From Cyanobacteriota bacterium (GTDB lineage Bacteria; Cyanobacteriota; Cyanobacteriia; Leptolyngbyales; Leptolyngbyaceae): 5,781 nucleotides of DNA. Positions 1 to 4,412 of the stretch are shown here, piece by piece. Numbering within the stretch: the stretch's first letter is position 1; each line of letters starts with the position of its first letter. The position numbers were made by a program, and so were the translations under genes. The stretch covers positions 1 to 5,781 of the forward strand of contig JAIXVO010000384.1 in assembly GCA_027482985.1 (NCBI GenBank). The letters are read 5' to 3'. Below the pieces are notes generated by a model. That model made no database searches and was not told the origin of the DNA. It worked only from the letters and a program-made list of their open reading frames with translations.

Positions 1-72
1 CCAGGTAGTCATCCATGGGACCGGTGCCACCAGCAACCAGGTACTCATCCATGGGACCGGTACCACCTGCGA
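1..72 (-). repeat. 36-base in-frame tandem duplication inside cpcA
   Basis: Bases 1-36 and 37-72 are adjacent copies matching at 32 of 36 positions. The differences are at 8/44, 26/62, 32/68 and 35/71. In codon register the copies encode [12 protein letters not shown] and [12 protein letters not shown]. The changes are two synonymous codons plus the conservative I/V and E/D swaps, so the copies are not a simple recent slippage product. The frame stays open to the window edge. An assembly join between two cpcA paralogues could give the same pattern. Confidence 0.95.
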
Positions 73-370
73 TCAAGCAGTATTGGATCATGCGCAGGTA
101 GTAGCCGATGTCACGCACGCACTTGTCCTTGCCCCGTTGATCAGCCGCAAAGTTGTTGCCTTGCATTTGGGTGGTGTAGGGGAACTTTTGGTACACTGCG
201 TTAGCAGCGCCGTTAGCCAGATCATTCGCTTTCGAAGCCAAAGCCTTAGCAGCTTCCAAGCTAGCGGTGGCTTGACGCAGACGACCGAAGGCAACTTGAA
301 GTTCGGTGCTGCTCAGGAAGCGTCCTTGGGAATCTGCAGCTGCGACGGCTTCAGTCAATGGCGTTTTCAT
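1..370 (-). CDS. cpcA: C-phycocyanin alpha subunit, 3' end cut off by the window edge
   Basis: Phycocyanin alpha chain, a light-harvesting biliprotein of the phycobilisome rods that pairs with CpcB. The 123 visible codons begin [20 protein letters not shown], the usual CpcA start, and include the bilin-attachment Cys84 in [14 protein letters not shown] Shine-Dalgarno AGGGAG (382-387) lies 11 bases before the ATG. The gene follows cpcB by 99 bases, the normal cpcBA order, and is presumably co-transcribed with it. A normal CpcA is about 162 residues, so roughly the last third is missing. Odd: after YCL the protein reads [12 protein letters not shown] and then [12 protein letters not shown], a 12-residue repeat (residues 100-111 and 112-123). 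Ordinary CpcA has this segment once and continues into an AG-x-(D/E)EIN-type helix. Identity is certain from the first 100 residues; whether the repeat is real is not. Confidence 0.97.
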   Translation of the reverse strand, partial: MKTPLTEAVAAADSQGRFLSSTELQVAFGRLRQATASLEAAKALASKANDLANGAANAVYQKFPYTTQMQGNNFAADQRGKDKCVRDIGYYLRMIQYCLIAGGTGPMDEYLVAGGTGPMDDYL

Positions 371-381
371 TGGTTTGATAT

Positions 382-387
382 CTCCCT
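382..387 (-). promoter_or_regulatory. Ribosome-binding site of cpcA
   Basis: AGGGAG on the minus strand, 11 bases before the cpcA ATG. It is a slightly long spacing but the only purine-rich match before the start, and it supports ATG 370 as the start. Confidence 0.6.
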
Positions 388-429
388 AGTCGATTGTTTT
401 GAAGAAGTTTTTTGTTTCAAGATTGATGT

Positions 430-452
430 GTCATCCGCAGATCGGCGATGAC
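430..452 (-). repeat. Stem-loop in the cpcB-cpcA spacer
   Basis: GTCATC (430-435) and GATGAC (447-452) are perfect 6-base arms around an 11-base loop, starting about 18 bases after the cpcB stop. Intercistronic hairpins between phycobiliprotein genes can act as mRNA-stabilising or attenuating structures. No run of T follows on the minus strand, so it is not a good intrinsic terminator. A role in setting the cpcB/cpcA ratio is inference. Confidence 0.4.
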
Positions 453-469
453 GCGATGATGCAAGCGGC

Positions 470-988
470 TTAGCCTACAGCTGCAGCAGCCCGATCAAAG
501 TAGCCAGAGATTTCCGACATCAACTGGCTGCAATCACCACGGGTGACGCCGTTGGGGTCGTTAGCGATCGCGATCGCAGCTTCTTTCATTTTTTGCACGC
601 CAGCAGCCACGGAACCACCGGGAACACCCAGAGCCAGGTAGGTTTCACGCAGACCGTTGAGGCAGCGATCGTCGAGCACGCTAGCATCGCCAGTGAAGAT
701 AGCGTAGGTCACGTAGCGCAAGATGATTTCCATGTCACGCAAGCAAGCAGCCATCCGACGGTTGGTGTAAGCGTTACCACCAGGAGCGATCAGTTGGGGT
801 TGTTCTGCAAACAAAGCCCGAGCTGCGTTAGCAACGATGGCGGAAGCATTACCGGTGATCCGGTTGACTGCATCGATCCGCTTGTTGCCATCGGCAACCA
901 TTGCCCGTAGTGCATCGAGTTGAGCACCGCTAACATATTCCCCACGAGTGTCCGCTTGGGAAACAACCTTGGTAAACGCGTCTAGCAT
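470..988 (-). CDS. cpcB: C-phycocyanin beta subunit, complete
   Basis: Beta chain of phycocyanin, the partner of CpcA in the (alpha-beta) units of phycobilisome rods on the outer thylakoid face. The 172-residue product is the standard length. It begins [20 protein letters not shown] and carries both bilin-attachment cysteines: Cys82 in [20 protein letters not shown] and Cys153 in [11 protein letters not shown]. Asn72 (in GGNAY) is the position known in the family to be N-methylated, and Asp39 (RIDAVN) is also kept. The ATG at 986-988 is preceded by the Shine-Dalgarno AGGAGA at 997-1002. First gene of a cpcBA operon with cpcA 99 bases downstream. No truncation or missing functional residue. 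The two overlapping HIP1 sites at 564-577 lie within its 3' part and are read through as coding sequence. Confidence 0.99.
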   Translation of the reverse strand: MLDAFTKVVSQADTRGEYVSGAQLDALRAMVADGNKRIDAVNRITGNASAIVANAARALFAEQPQLIAPGGNAYTNRRMAACLRDMEIILRYVTYAIFTGDASVLDDRCLNGLRETYLALGVPGGSVAAGVQKMKEAAIAIANDPNGVTRGDCSQLMSEISGYFDRAAAAVG

Positions 989-996
989 CGATTGAA

Positions 997-1002
997 TCTC
1001 CT
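997..1002 (-). promoter_or_regulatory. Ribosome-binding site of cpcB
   Basis: AGGAGA on the minus strand, eight bases before the cpcB ATG. It is a near-consensus site with good spacing, as expected for one of the most heavily translated messages in a cyanobacterium. Confidence 0.75.
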
Positions 1003-1036
1003 AAATCATGTTTATAGAATGGAGGGCTAAACCCAC

Positions 1037-1060
1037 GGCTGACTCTATTACGCATCAGCC
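1037..1060 (-). repeat. Hairpin in the cpcB leader
   Basis: GGCTGA (1037-1042) and TCAGCC (1055-1060) are perfect 6-base arms around a 12-base loop, about 49 bases before the cpcB start and outside the ribosome-binding site. It would form in the cpcB mRNA leader, where a stem could protect the transcript or modulate translation. Both roles are inference. Confidence 0.4.
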
Positions 1061-1265
1061 ACAGACTACTTAGACCCAACAAGATCGGAAGCGGTAAGCA
1101 TAGACAGACAGACATCAAAGATCAATCTGTGCAACGCCATGAAAATCGGATCGATAAGCATTCAGTAGCCTATCAAACACTCTTATTTCTCTAAAGATGG
1201 TTCTATTAGATTTATGAGAACACATCTGATAAATATGAGAGCCGATTTCGACTCCAGAACATAAG

Positions 1266-1280
1266 GTTGACTCAGTCAAC
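1266..1280. promoter_or_regulatory. Perfect 15-base palindrome, candidate operator in the cpcB upstream region
   Basis: GTTGACTCAGTCAAC has 7-base arms around one central base. The one-base centre makes an RNA hairpin unlikely and fits a dimeric DNA-binding protein better. It lies about 28 bases downstream of the TATAAA box at 1308-1313, so it would sit near the start of the leader. I do not recognise it as a named regulator site. The TTGACT inside it resembles a -35 box, but no -10 lies at the right distance. Confidence 0.45.
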
Positions 1281-1307
1281 ATCTGCTGTCTGGACTTCCG
1301 AGGCTCT

Positions 1308-1313
1308 TTTATA
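1308..1313 (-). promoter_or_regulatory. Candidate -10 box of the cpc operon promoter
   Basis: TATAAA on the minus strand (within AGTATAAAAG) is a 5 of 6 match to the sigma-70 -10 consensus, about 320 bases upstream of the cpcB ATG. No good -35 lies 16-18 bases before it, which would fit an activator-dependent promoter. A second TATAAA at 1415-1420 with a poor TTGCGC 16 bases upstream is an alternative. The long implied leader is normal for cpc operons. The start site cannot be fixed from sequence alone. Confidence 0.4.
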
Positions 1314-1365
1314 CTAAGACGAATAGAACGCCTTTCATCCCAAGTTAGTACAAGTTCTCATTTCT

Positions 1366-1378
1366 TTACACGTTGTAA
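1366..1378. promoter_or_regulatory. Inverted TTACA pair upstream of the putative cpc promoter
   Basis: TTACA-CGT-TGTAA has 5-base arms and lies about 55 bases upstream of the TATAAA box. The TTACA half matches the core of the HLR1 element bound by RpaB, a response regulator that controls light-responsive photosynthesis genes. Canonical HLR1 is a direct repeat, whereas here the halves are inverted, so assignment to RpaB is weak. Confidence 0.3.
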
Positions 1379-1442
1379 CAATCAGGGTGTTTAATGAAGT
1401 TCTGAAGGCACATCTTTATACCCTGTAACCTAGACAGCGCAA

Positions 1443-1478
1443 GCGATCGCCGGAAATTGAGAAGAGTCGGGCGATCGC
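1443..1478. repeat. Pair of HIP1 palindromes (GCGATCGC)
   Basis: GCGATCGC occurs at 1443-1450 and 1471-1478. HIP1 is an abundant octamer in many cyanobacterial genomes, of unsettled function. Other exact copies start at 564, 570 (overlapping, in cpcB), 2791 (pcyA), 3324 and 3970 (hemH), 4615 and 5094 (CHAT gene), and 5711 (just before the CHAT start). This pair is intergenic. Confidence 0.9.
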
Positions 1479-1673
1479 TCTCATTTATCTCGCACTGTGC
1501 TGAAATCCTACGGAGTCCCCTCATTCCACCCCGACAACAGCGTGACTACTGTGACTCAAATCCTGTAACAGAGGGTACATTTCACCGCGATCGTCTGGCC
1601 TTGAAGGTTGCCTTTTTCATCATGGCACCCATTAACTGAGAGCCTCGCGGACTACCTCAAAAATCTGTCCTCA

Positions 1674-1867
1674 GTGGGGTGGGCATCTTGCCTGCCCAGG
1701 CCAAAAGTCCTATGCAGTAAGCCCCAATCCTAACTTAGTCCACTCGCACAAATCAGACCTGGTCATGCAGAGAAGTTCGCAACTAGCGCTTGCAGGACTG
1801 GACATCGGCTCAAATCAATCAATTTGTAGCACCGATCTAAATTGGGCGGGCAAGATGCCCACCCCAC
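1674..1867. mobile_element. MITE-like element bounded by 24-base inverted repeats
   Basis: Bases 1674-1697 and 1844-1867 are inverted repeats matching at 23 of 24 positions. The arms carry GGGCATCTTGCC and its GGCAAGATGCCC counterpart. They bound a 146-base interior with no open frame. The size, the near-perfect ends and the non-coding centre fit a miniature inverted-repeat element. From memory, GC-rich repeats of this type are common between genes in filamentous cyanobacteria. I see no clear target-site duplication in the flanks (left TCCTCA, right AGTTAT), so a non-mobile long hairpin is the alternative. Confidence 0.5.
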
Positions 1868-1908
1868 AGTTATGAATCCCAGGTATCTACTGAGAGATAT
1901 GGTGTGGC

Positions 1909-1938
1909 GCGATTTGACAGGTGCTAGAGCCAAATCGC
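1909..1938 (-). repeat. Hairpin after the 68-residue gene, possible weak terminator
   Basis: GCGATTTG (1909-1916) and CAAATCGC (1931-1938) are perfect 8-base arms with a 14-base loop, starting 16 bases after the small gene's stop. The position suits transcription termination or 3' end protection. No T run follows on the minus strand, so an intrinsic terminator is not proven. Confidence 0.4.
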
Positions 1939-1954
1939 TGACAAGGCGGTGACT

Positions 1955-2161
1955 CTAAGATTTAGTGGCGCTCCAGCCCTTTTTCGTCAAAGCGAGGAAA
2001 GTCGTAATGCCCTTCGAAAACCCTTGGGGATCAGGCAAGACATATTGAGGAAACTCCTCGTAGGGTCGCCAGGGTTCAGCCTCATGATGTCTGAGGTGTA
2101 ACACGCGGTCTTCACCCTCCATTTTCCACAGCATTTGACCGTTATTAGGGATCTCAGCCAT
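1955..2161 (-). CDS. Unrecognised 68-residue protein
   Basis: I cannot assign a function. The 68-residue product is soluble-looking, with no signal peptide or membrane segment. It is rich in charged and aromatic residues, including three Trp and the segment HLRHHEAEPWRPYEEFPQYV (residues 22-41), which has three His in a basic-acidic stretch. The C-terminal KKGWSATKS is basic. It is probably a real gene: GGAGG at 2167-2171 lies five bases before the ATG, codon use is ordinary, no other frame is better, and a hairpin follows the stop. It sits between pcyA and the cpc operon on the same strand, but 229 bases separate it from pcyA and 966 from cpcB, so it is probably transcribed alone. The palindromic region just upstream (2196-2228) may be its operator. 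Confidence 0.7.
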   Translation of the reverse strand: MAEIPNNGQMLWKMEGEDRVLHLRHHEAEPWRPYEEFPQYVLPDPQGFSKGITTFLALTKKGWSATKS

Positions 2162-2195
2162 CGTTTCCTCCAGTCATATGACAGACCTGCGCAGC

Positions 2196-2228
2196 TTTAC
2201 CTGGCATCATACTATTTTGCCAGGTAAA
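2196..2228. promoter_or_regulatory. Perfect 11-base inverted repeat upstream of the small gene
   Basis: TTTACCTGGCA (2196-2206) and TGCCAGGTAAA (2218-2228) flank an 11-base spacer. On the minus strand, TATGAT, a good -10 match, overlaps the spacer and one arm, about 40 bases before the small gene's ATG. That fits an operator for a dimeric repressor covering the -10 box. No T run follows on either strand, which argues against a terminator. A third TGCCAGG half-site occurs at 2306-2312. The regulator is unknown. Confidence 0.5.
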
Positions 2229-2243
2229 TTATTAATTTCTGTA

Positions 2244-2306
2244 AAGAGCGCTACGAGCGGCTAAAACTTTCATTAGCATGCCACGCCAATTTACTCTAGC
2301 GCTCTT
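2244..2306. repeat. Perfect 10-base inverted repeat in the pcyA downstream spacer
   Basis: AAGAGCGCTA (2244-2253) pairs exactly with TAGCGCTCTT (2297-2306) across a 43-base spacer. With the repeat at 2196-2228 it makes most of this 229-base spacer symmetric. It could be a small structured RNA, a long mRNA stem, or the remnant of a short mobile repeat. I see no promoter or terminator that settles it. Confidence 0.45.
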
Positions 2307-2355
2307 GCCAGGAAAAACCGCTTACCCACAGAGAGAGTCTTGCGGCGGCGAAACT

Positions 2356-2371
2356 AGCCCCTCGCGGGGTT
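2356..2371 (-). terminator. GNRA-loop hairpin after pcyA, possible terminator
   Basis: On the minus strand this reads AACCCC-GCGA-GGGGCT: four GC pairs plus two weaker pairs, closed by a GCGA tetraloop, about 20 bases after the pcyA stop (TAG, 2391-2393). The only following T-rich bases are AGTTT, so termination would be weak or assisted. Stabilisation of the hemH-pcyA mRNA 3' end is the other option. Confidence 0.45.
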
Positions 2372-2390
2372 GATTTTGGGAAGGAACCGT

Positions 2391-3128
2391 CTAAACCGCG
2401 ACGAAATCAAATAGCATGGTGGTCATGTAGCGCTCTGTCCACTCGGCACCAAAGGACTTTTCGAGGACGCGGCGGGTTTTGTCGTTTTGCTGTTGTTTCG
2501 TGCAGTAATTCTGCTGCCCAACTAAAACGTTATGAATGTCAGCCGGGGTTGCCAGCGGGGTAGAGGTCTGGGCGATCTGGCAATGCAACGTCAGGAAATC
2601 CTTCACCCGCTGCAAAAATTGATCTTCTTCGGCTAAACCGACTGGCCGCACAAATAAGCAGAAGGGCGAAAAAATATCCCCCCAGTCGGGCAGGGCACGC
2701 GGTTGGGTGAATTGGGGGGCAGCTAAGGCGGTCAGGGCTTCCTGGTAGCGATCGGGCAGCGATCGATCCAGGTTGACCGGCGACAGATCAGCGATCGCGG
2801 CACTAATTCCAGCATTGCGACTGCCCACTAAGTCCGTGCCAAAAATTGGCAGCGCATAGTCAGGACGAGGAAACATGACACAGTGCAGAATATCTAGCCC
2901 ATTGCCCACCTGCGCCAATTCCAAATGGAGTTTGCGAAATTGGGGCGTTTGGTAACAATGATTTTCGATCGTCAGCCGTTCGCCTTCCAAACTCCCTTCG
3001 ATATAGCCTAAATCTTCCGGTACCACATAGGGCGATAGCGTCAATTCTTGCTGCCAAACCGACTCGATACAATCCGCTAACCGCTGAATCAGCGGATGCT
3101 GATGATTCCGTAATGAATTTTCCACCAC
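2391..3128 (-). CDS. pcyA: Phycocyanobilin:ferredoxin oxidoreductase
   Basis: Ferredoxin-dependent bilin reductase that takes biliverdin IXalpha to phycocyanobilin by a four-electron reduction, supplying the chromophore of phycocyanin and allophycocyanin. The 245-residue length is standard. Family-wide segments are present: LGYIEGSLEGE, YQTPQFRKLHLEL, GLDILHCVMFP and QNDKTRRVLEKSFG. The residues matching the catalytic Glu76, His88 and Asp105 of Synechocystis PcyA are Glu70, His82 and Asp99. Asn215 and Lys217 correspond to the ferredoxin/substrate-side Asn and Lys near the C terminus. The gene starts six bases after hemH and uses GTG (3126-3128), with a second GTG in frame directly after it. 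GAGGGA at 3131-3136 overlaps the hemH stop, so translation is probably coupled. Its spacing (two bases to the first GTG, five to the second) favours the second. Identity is very firm; the exact start is uncertain by one codon. Confidence 0.98.
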   Translation of the reverse strand: MVENSLRNHQHPLIQRLADCIESVWQQELTLSPYVVPEDLGYIEGSLEGERLTIENHCYQTPQFRKLHLELAQVGNGLDILHCVMFPRPDYALPIFGTDLVGSRNAGISAAIADLSPVNLDRSLPDRYQEALTALAAPQFTQPRALPDWGDIFSPFCLFVRPVGLAEEDQFLQRVKDFLTLHCQIAQTSTPLATPADIHNVLVGQQNYCTKQQQNDKTRRVLEKSFGAEWTERYMTTMLFDFVAV

Positions 3129-3130
3129 TG

Positions 3131-3136
3131 TCCCTC
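3131..3136 (-). promoter_or_regulatory. Ribosome-binding site of pcyA, overlapping the hemH stop
   Basis: GAGGGA on the minus strand shares bases with the hemH TGA stop (3135-3137). It is two bases from the first GTG (3126-3128) and five from the second (3123-3125), so spacing favours the second GTG. The overlap indicates that ribosomes ending hemH can restart on pcyA. Confidence 0.6.
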
Positions 3137-4298
3137 ACAACATCCCGATCGCATGCAATGGCCCTTGCCCCAGCAACAGTTCCACAATCAGCGCCAGCAG
3201 GCCAATCATGGCGAACCGCCCATTCCAAATTTCGGCGGATGGCGTTAACCCCCAAGCCCAAAGACTTTGAGGATAATTTTTCAGATTGGGCTGCGGGTGC
3301 ATGACATCCGCAAAATAGACGGGGCGATCGCGGAGGGCTTGCTGCACCAGATCCGCCAACGCCTGGATGAAGGTAGGGTCAGTATCGAGCGCAGGTACAC
3401 GGGCAAACGTCGTCACGCCAGCCGTTTCTGCCAATTCTCGATATTCCATATCAATTTCTTCCAGGGTTTCGATATGTTCCGAAACAAAGCTAATGGGCAC
3501 GACCGCCAGTTCCTTCACCCCTTCATGTGCCAACCGCTCGATCGCTTCATCTGTATAAGGCTGCAACCATTCCACTGGTCCCACCCGACTCTGATACGCC
3601 AACGTGTAGGGATTAGGGCGATTCAATTGCTGCATAATTAGCGCCACACAGTGTTCCATCTCCTGCTGGTAAGGATCGCCTGCCTCTTCCACATAACTCA
3701 CAGGCACCCCGTGTGCACTAAAGAAGACATGTGCCTGATCCGGTTGCGGCACTTGCGCCAGGGTGCGATCGATTAACCCAGCCATCGCCTTTAAATAGCC
3801 CGGATGCTGATACCAGGAGGGAATCACCGTATACTGAATCTTTTGTAACTCTGGGTCAGCCGCCCACAGCCGTTCTAACTGCCGAAAACTGGAACCACTG
3901 GTGCTGATCGAAAACTGCGGATAGAGCGGCAAAATCACCAACTGCCGAATCTGGTCTTGCTTGATTTGGGCGATCGCGGCATCGGTGAACGGGTGCCAGT
4001 AGCGCATCCCGACATAGACCCGCACGTCATGGCCGTCCTGCTGCAACTGCTGCTGTAATGCTTGTGCCTGGGCTTCGGTAATCCGTCGTAGGGGGGAACC
4101 GCCGCCGATTTTTTGATAATTGGCCTGGGATTTTTTCGCTCGCAGCGTGGAGATTAACCAGGCTAACGGAGCCTGGAGCAAGGGCGTGGGCAGGCGAATG
4201 ATTTCGGGGTCAGAAAACAGATTGTATAAAAAGGGGCGCACATCGTCTAATTTGTCTGGCCCGCCCAGATTGAGTAATAAAACTCCAACTCGTCCCAT
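3135..4298 (-). CDS. hemH: Ferrochelatase with C-terminal chlorophyll-binding-type helix
   Basis: Inserts Fe2+ into protoporphyrin IX to make protoheme, at the branch between heme/bilin and chlorophyll synthesis. The 387 residues include a start [15 protein letters not shown], the catalytic His196 in FFSAHGVP and Glu278 in [11 protein letters not shown], both in the ferrochelatase core (about residues 1-325). A linker rich in Pro and Asn (about 330-345) leads to a C-terminal CAB/Hlip-like segment (about 346-378) with Glu356, Asn359, Arg361 and Met364 of the E-x-x-N-G-R-x-A-M motif, then a hydrophobic membrane helix. This extension is known in cyanobacterial and plastid enzymes, binds pigment, and makes the protein membrane-associated. 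The length matches Synechocystis ferrochelatase. The ATG at 4296-4298 is preceded by a purine-rich AAAGGGAT. Its neighbour pcyA uses the product of heme breakdown. No key residue is missing. Confidence 0.98.
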   Translation of the reverse strand: MGRVGVLLLNLGGPDKLDDVRPFLYNLFSDPEIIRLPTPLLQAPLAWLISTLRAKKSQANYQKIGGGSPLRRITEAQAQALQQQLQQDGHDVRVYVGMRYWHPFTDAAIAQIKQDQIRQLVILPLYPQFSISTSGSSFRQLERLWAADPELQKIQYTVIPSWYQHPGYLKAMAGLIDRTLAQVPQPDQAHVFFSAHGVPVSYVEEAGDPYQQEMEHCVALIMQQLNRPNPYTLAYQSRVGPVEWLQPYTDEAIERLAHEGVKELAVVPISFVSEHIETLEEIDMEYRELAETAGVTTFARVPALDTDPTFIQALADLVQQALRDRPVYFADVMHPQPNLKNYPQSLWAWGLTPSAEIWNGRFAMIGLLALIVELLLGQGPLHAIGML

Positions 4299-4352
4299 AG
4301 CGATGGCTATCCCTTTTTTTACAAAGATTTATCACTGAATTTAAACAATACC

Positions 4353-4374
4353 GTTTCCAGGGGGACGCGGAAAC
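4353..4374 (-). repeat. Hairpin between the CHAT gene and hemH
   Basis: GTTTCC (4353-4358) and GGAAAC (4369-4374) are perfect 6-base arms with a 10-base loop, 38 bases after the CHAT stop. The following minus-strand bases are only mildly T-rich. It may weakly end CHAT transcripts, and hemH probably has its own promoter in this 114-base gap, although I see no convincing -35/-10 pair. Confidence 0.35.
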
Positions 4375-4412
4375 AATTTGTTAAGGAATATTACTAAACG
4401 ATCGCGATTCAT

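Larger units (their letters stand above)
989..1954. other. 966-base non-coding stretch upstream of cpcB
   Basis: No convincing gene was found on either strand. From cpcB outward it holds the ribosome-binding site, a hairpin at 1037-1060, an AT-rich probable leader, a 15-base palindrome at 1266-1280, a TATAAA box at 1308-1313, an inverted TTACA pair at 1366-1378, and two HIP1 sites at 1443 and 1471. A second TATAAA lies at 1415-1420. Beyond that are a featureless stretch (about 1480-1670), the inverted-repeat element at 1674-1867, and a hairpin at 1909-1938 just after the small gene. Long upstream regions with extended untranslated leaders are usual for cpc operons. The 60-codon plus-strand frame at 1457-1639 lacks a ribosome-binding site and recognisable content. 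Confidence 0.7.

Noticed and set aside
83..451. Plus-strand open frame of 122 codons opposite cpcA
   Set aside because: It lies almost wholly antisense to cpcA, resembles no known protein, and has no support as a gene.
593..910. Plus-strand open frame of 105 codons opposite cpcB
   Set aside because: Antisense shadow of the conserved cpcB gene.
930..1118. Minus-strand 62-codon frame overlapping the cpcB start and leader
   Set aside because: It overlaps the cpcB start in another frame and covers the leader hairpin; no ribosome-binding site or recognisable content supports it as a leader peptide.
1266..1272. TTGACT as a -35 box for cpcB
   Set aside because: No -10 like hexamer occurs 16-18 bases downstream on the minus strand; the sequence is better explained as part of the palindrome.
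1457..1639. Plus-strand 60-codon frame in the cpcB upstream region
   Set aside because: No ribosome-binding site, atypical composition, contains a HIP1 site, and no family resemblance.
2860..3261. Minus-strand 133-codon frame across the hemH-pcyA junction
   Set aside because: It overlaps both conserved genes in another frame; the product is low-complexity Ala/Gly/Arg-rich shadow sequence.
3267..3641. Plus-strand frames opposite hemH
   Set aside because: Antisense shadow of the ferrochelatase gene; no ribosome-binding site evident.
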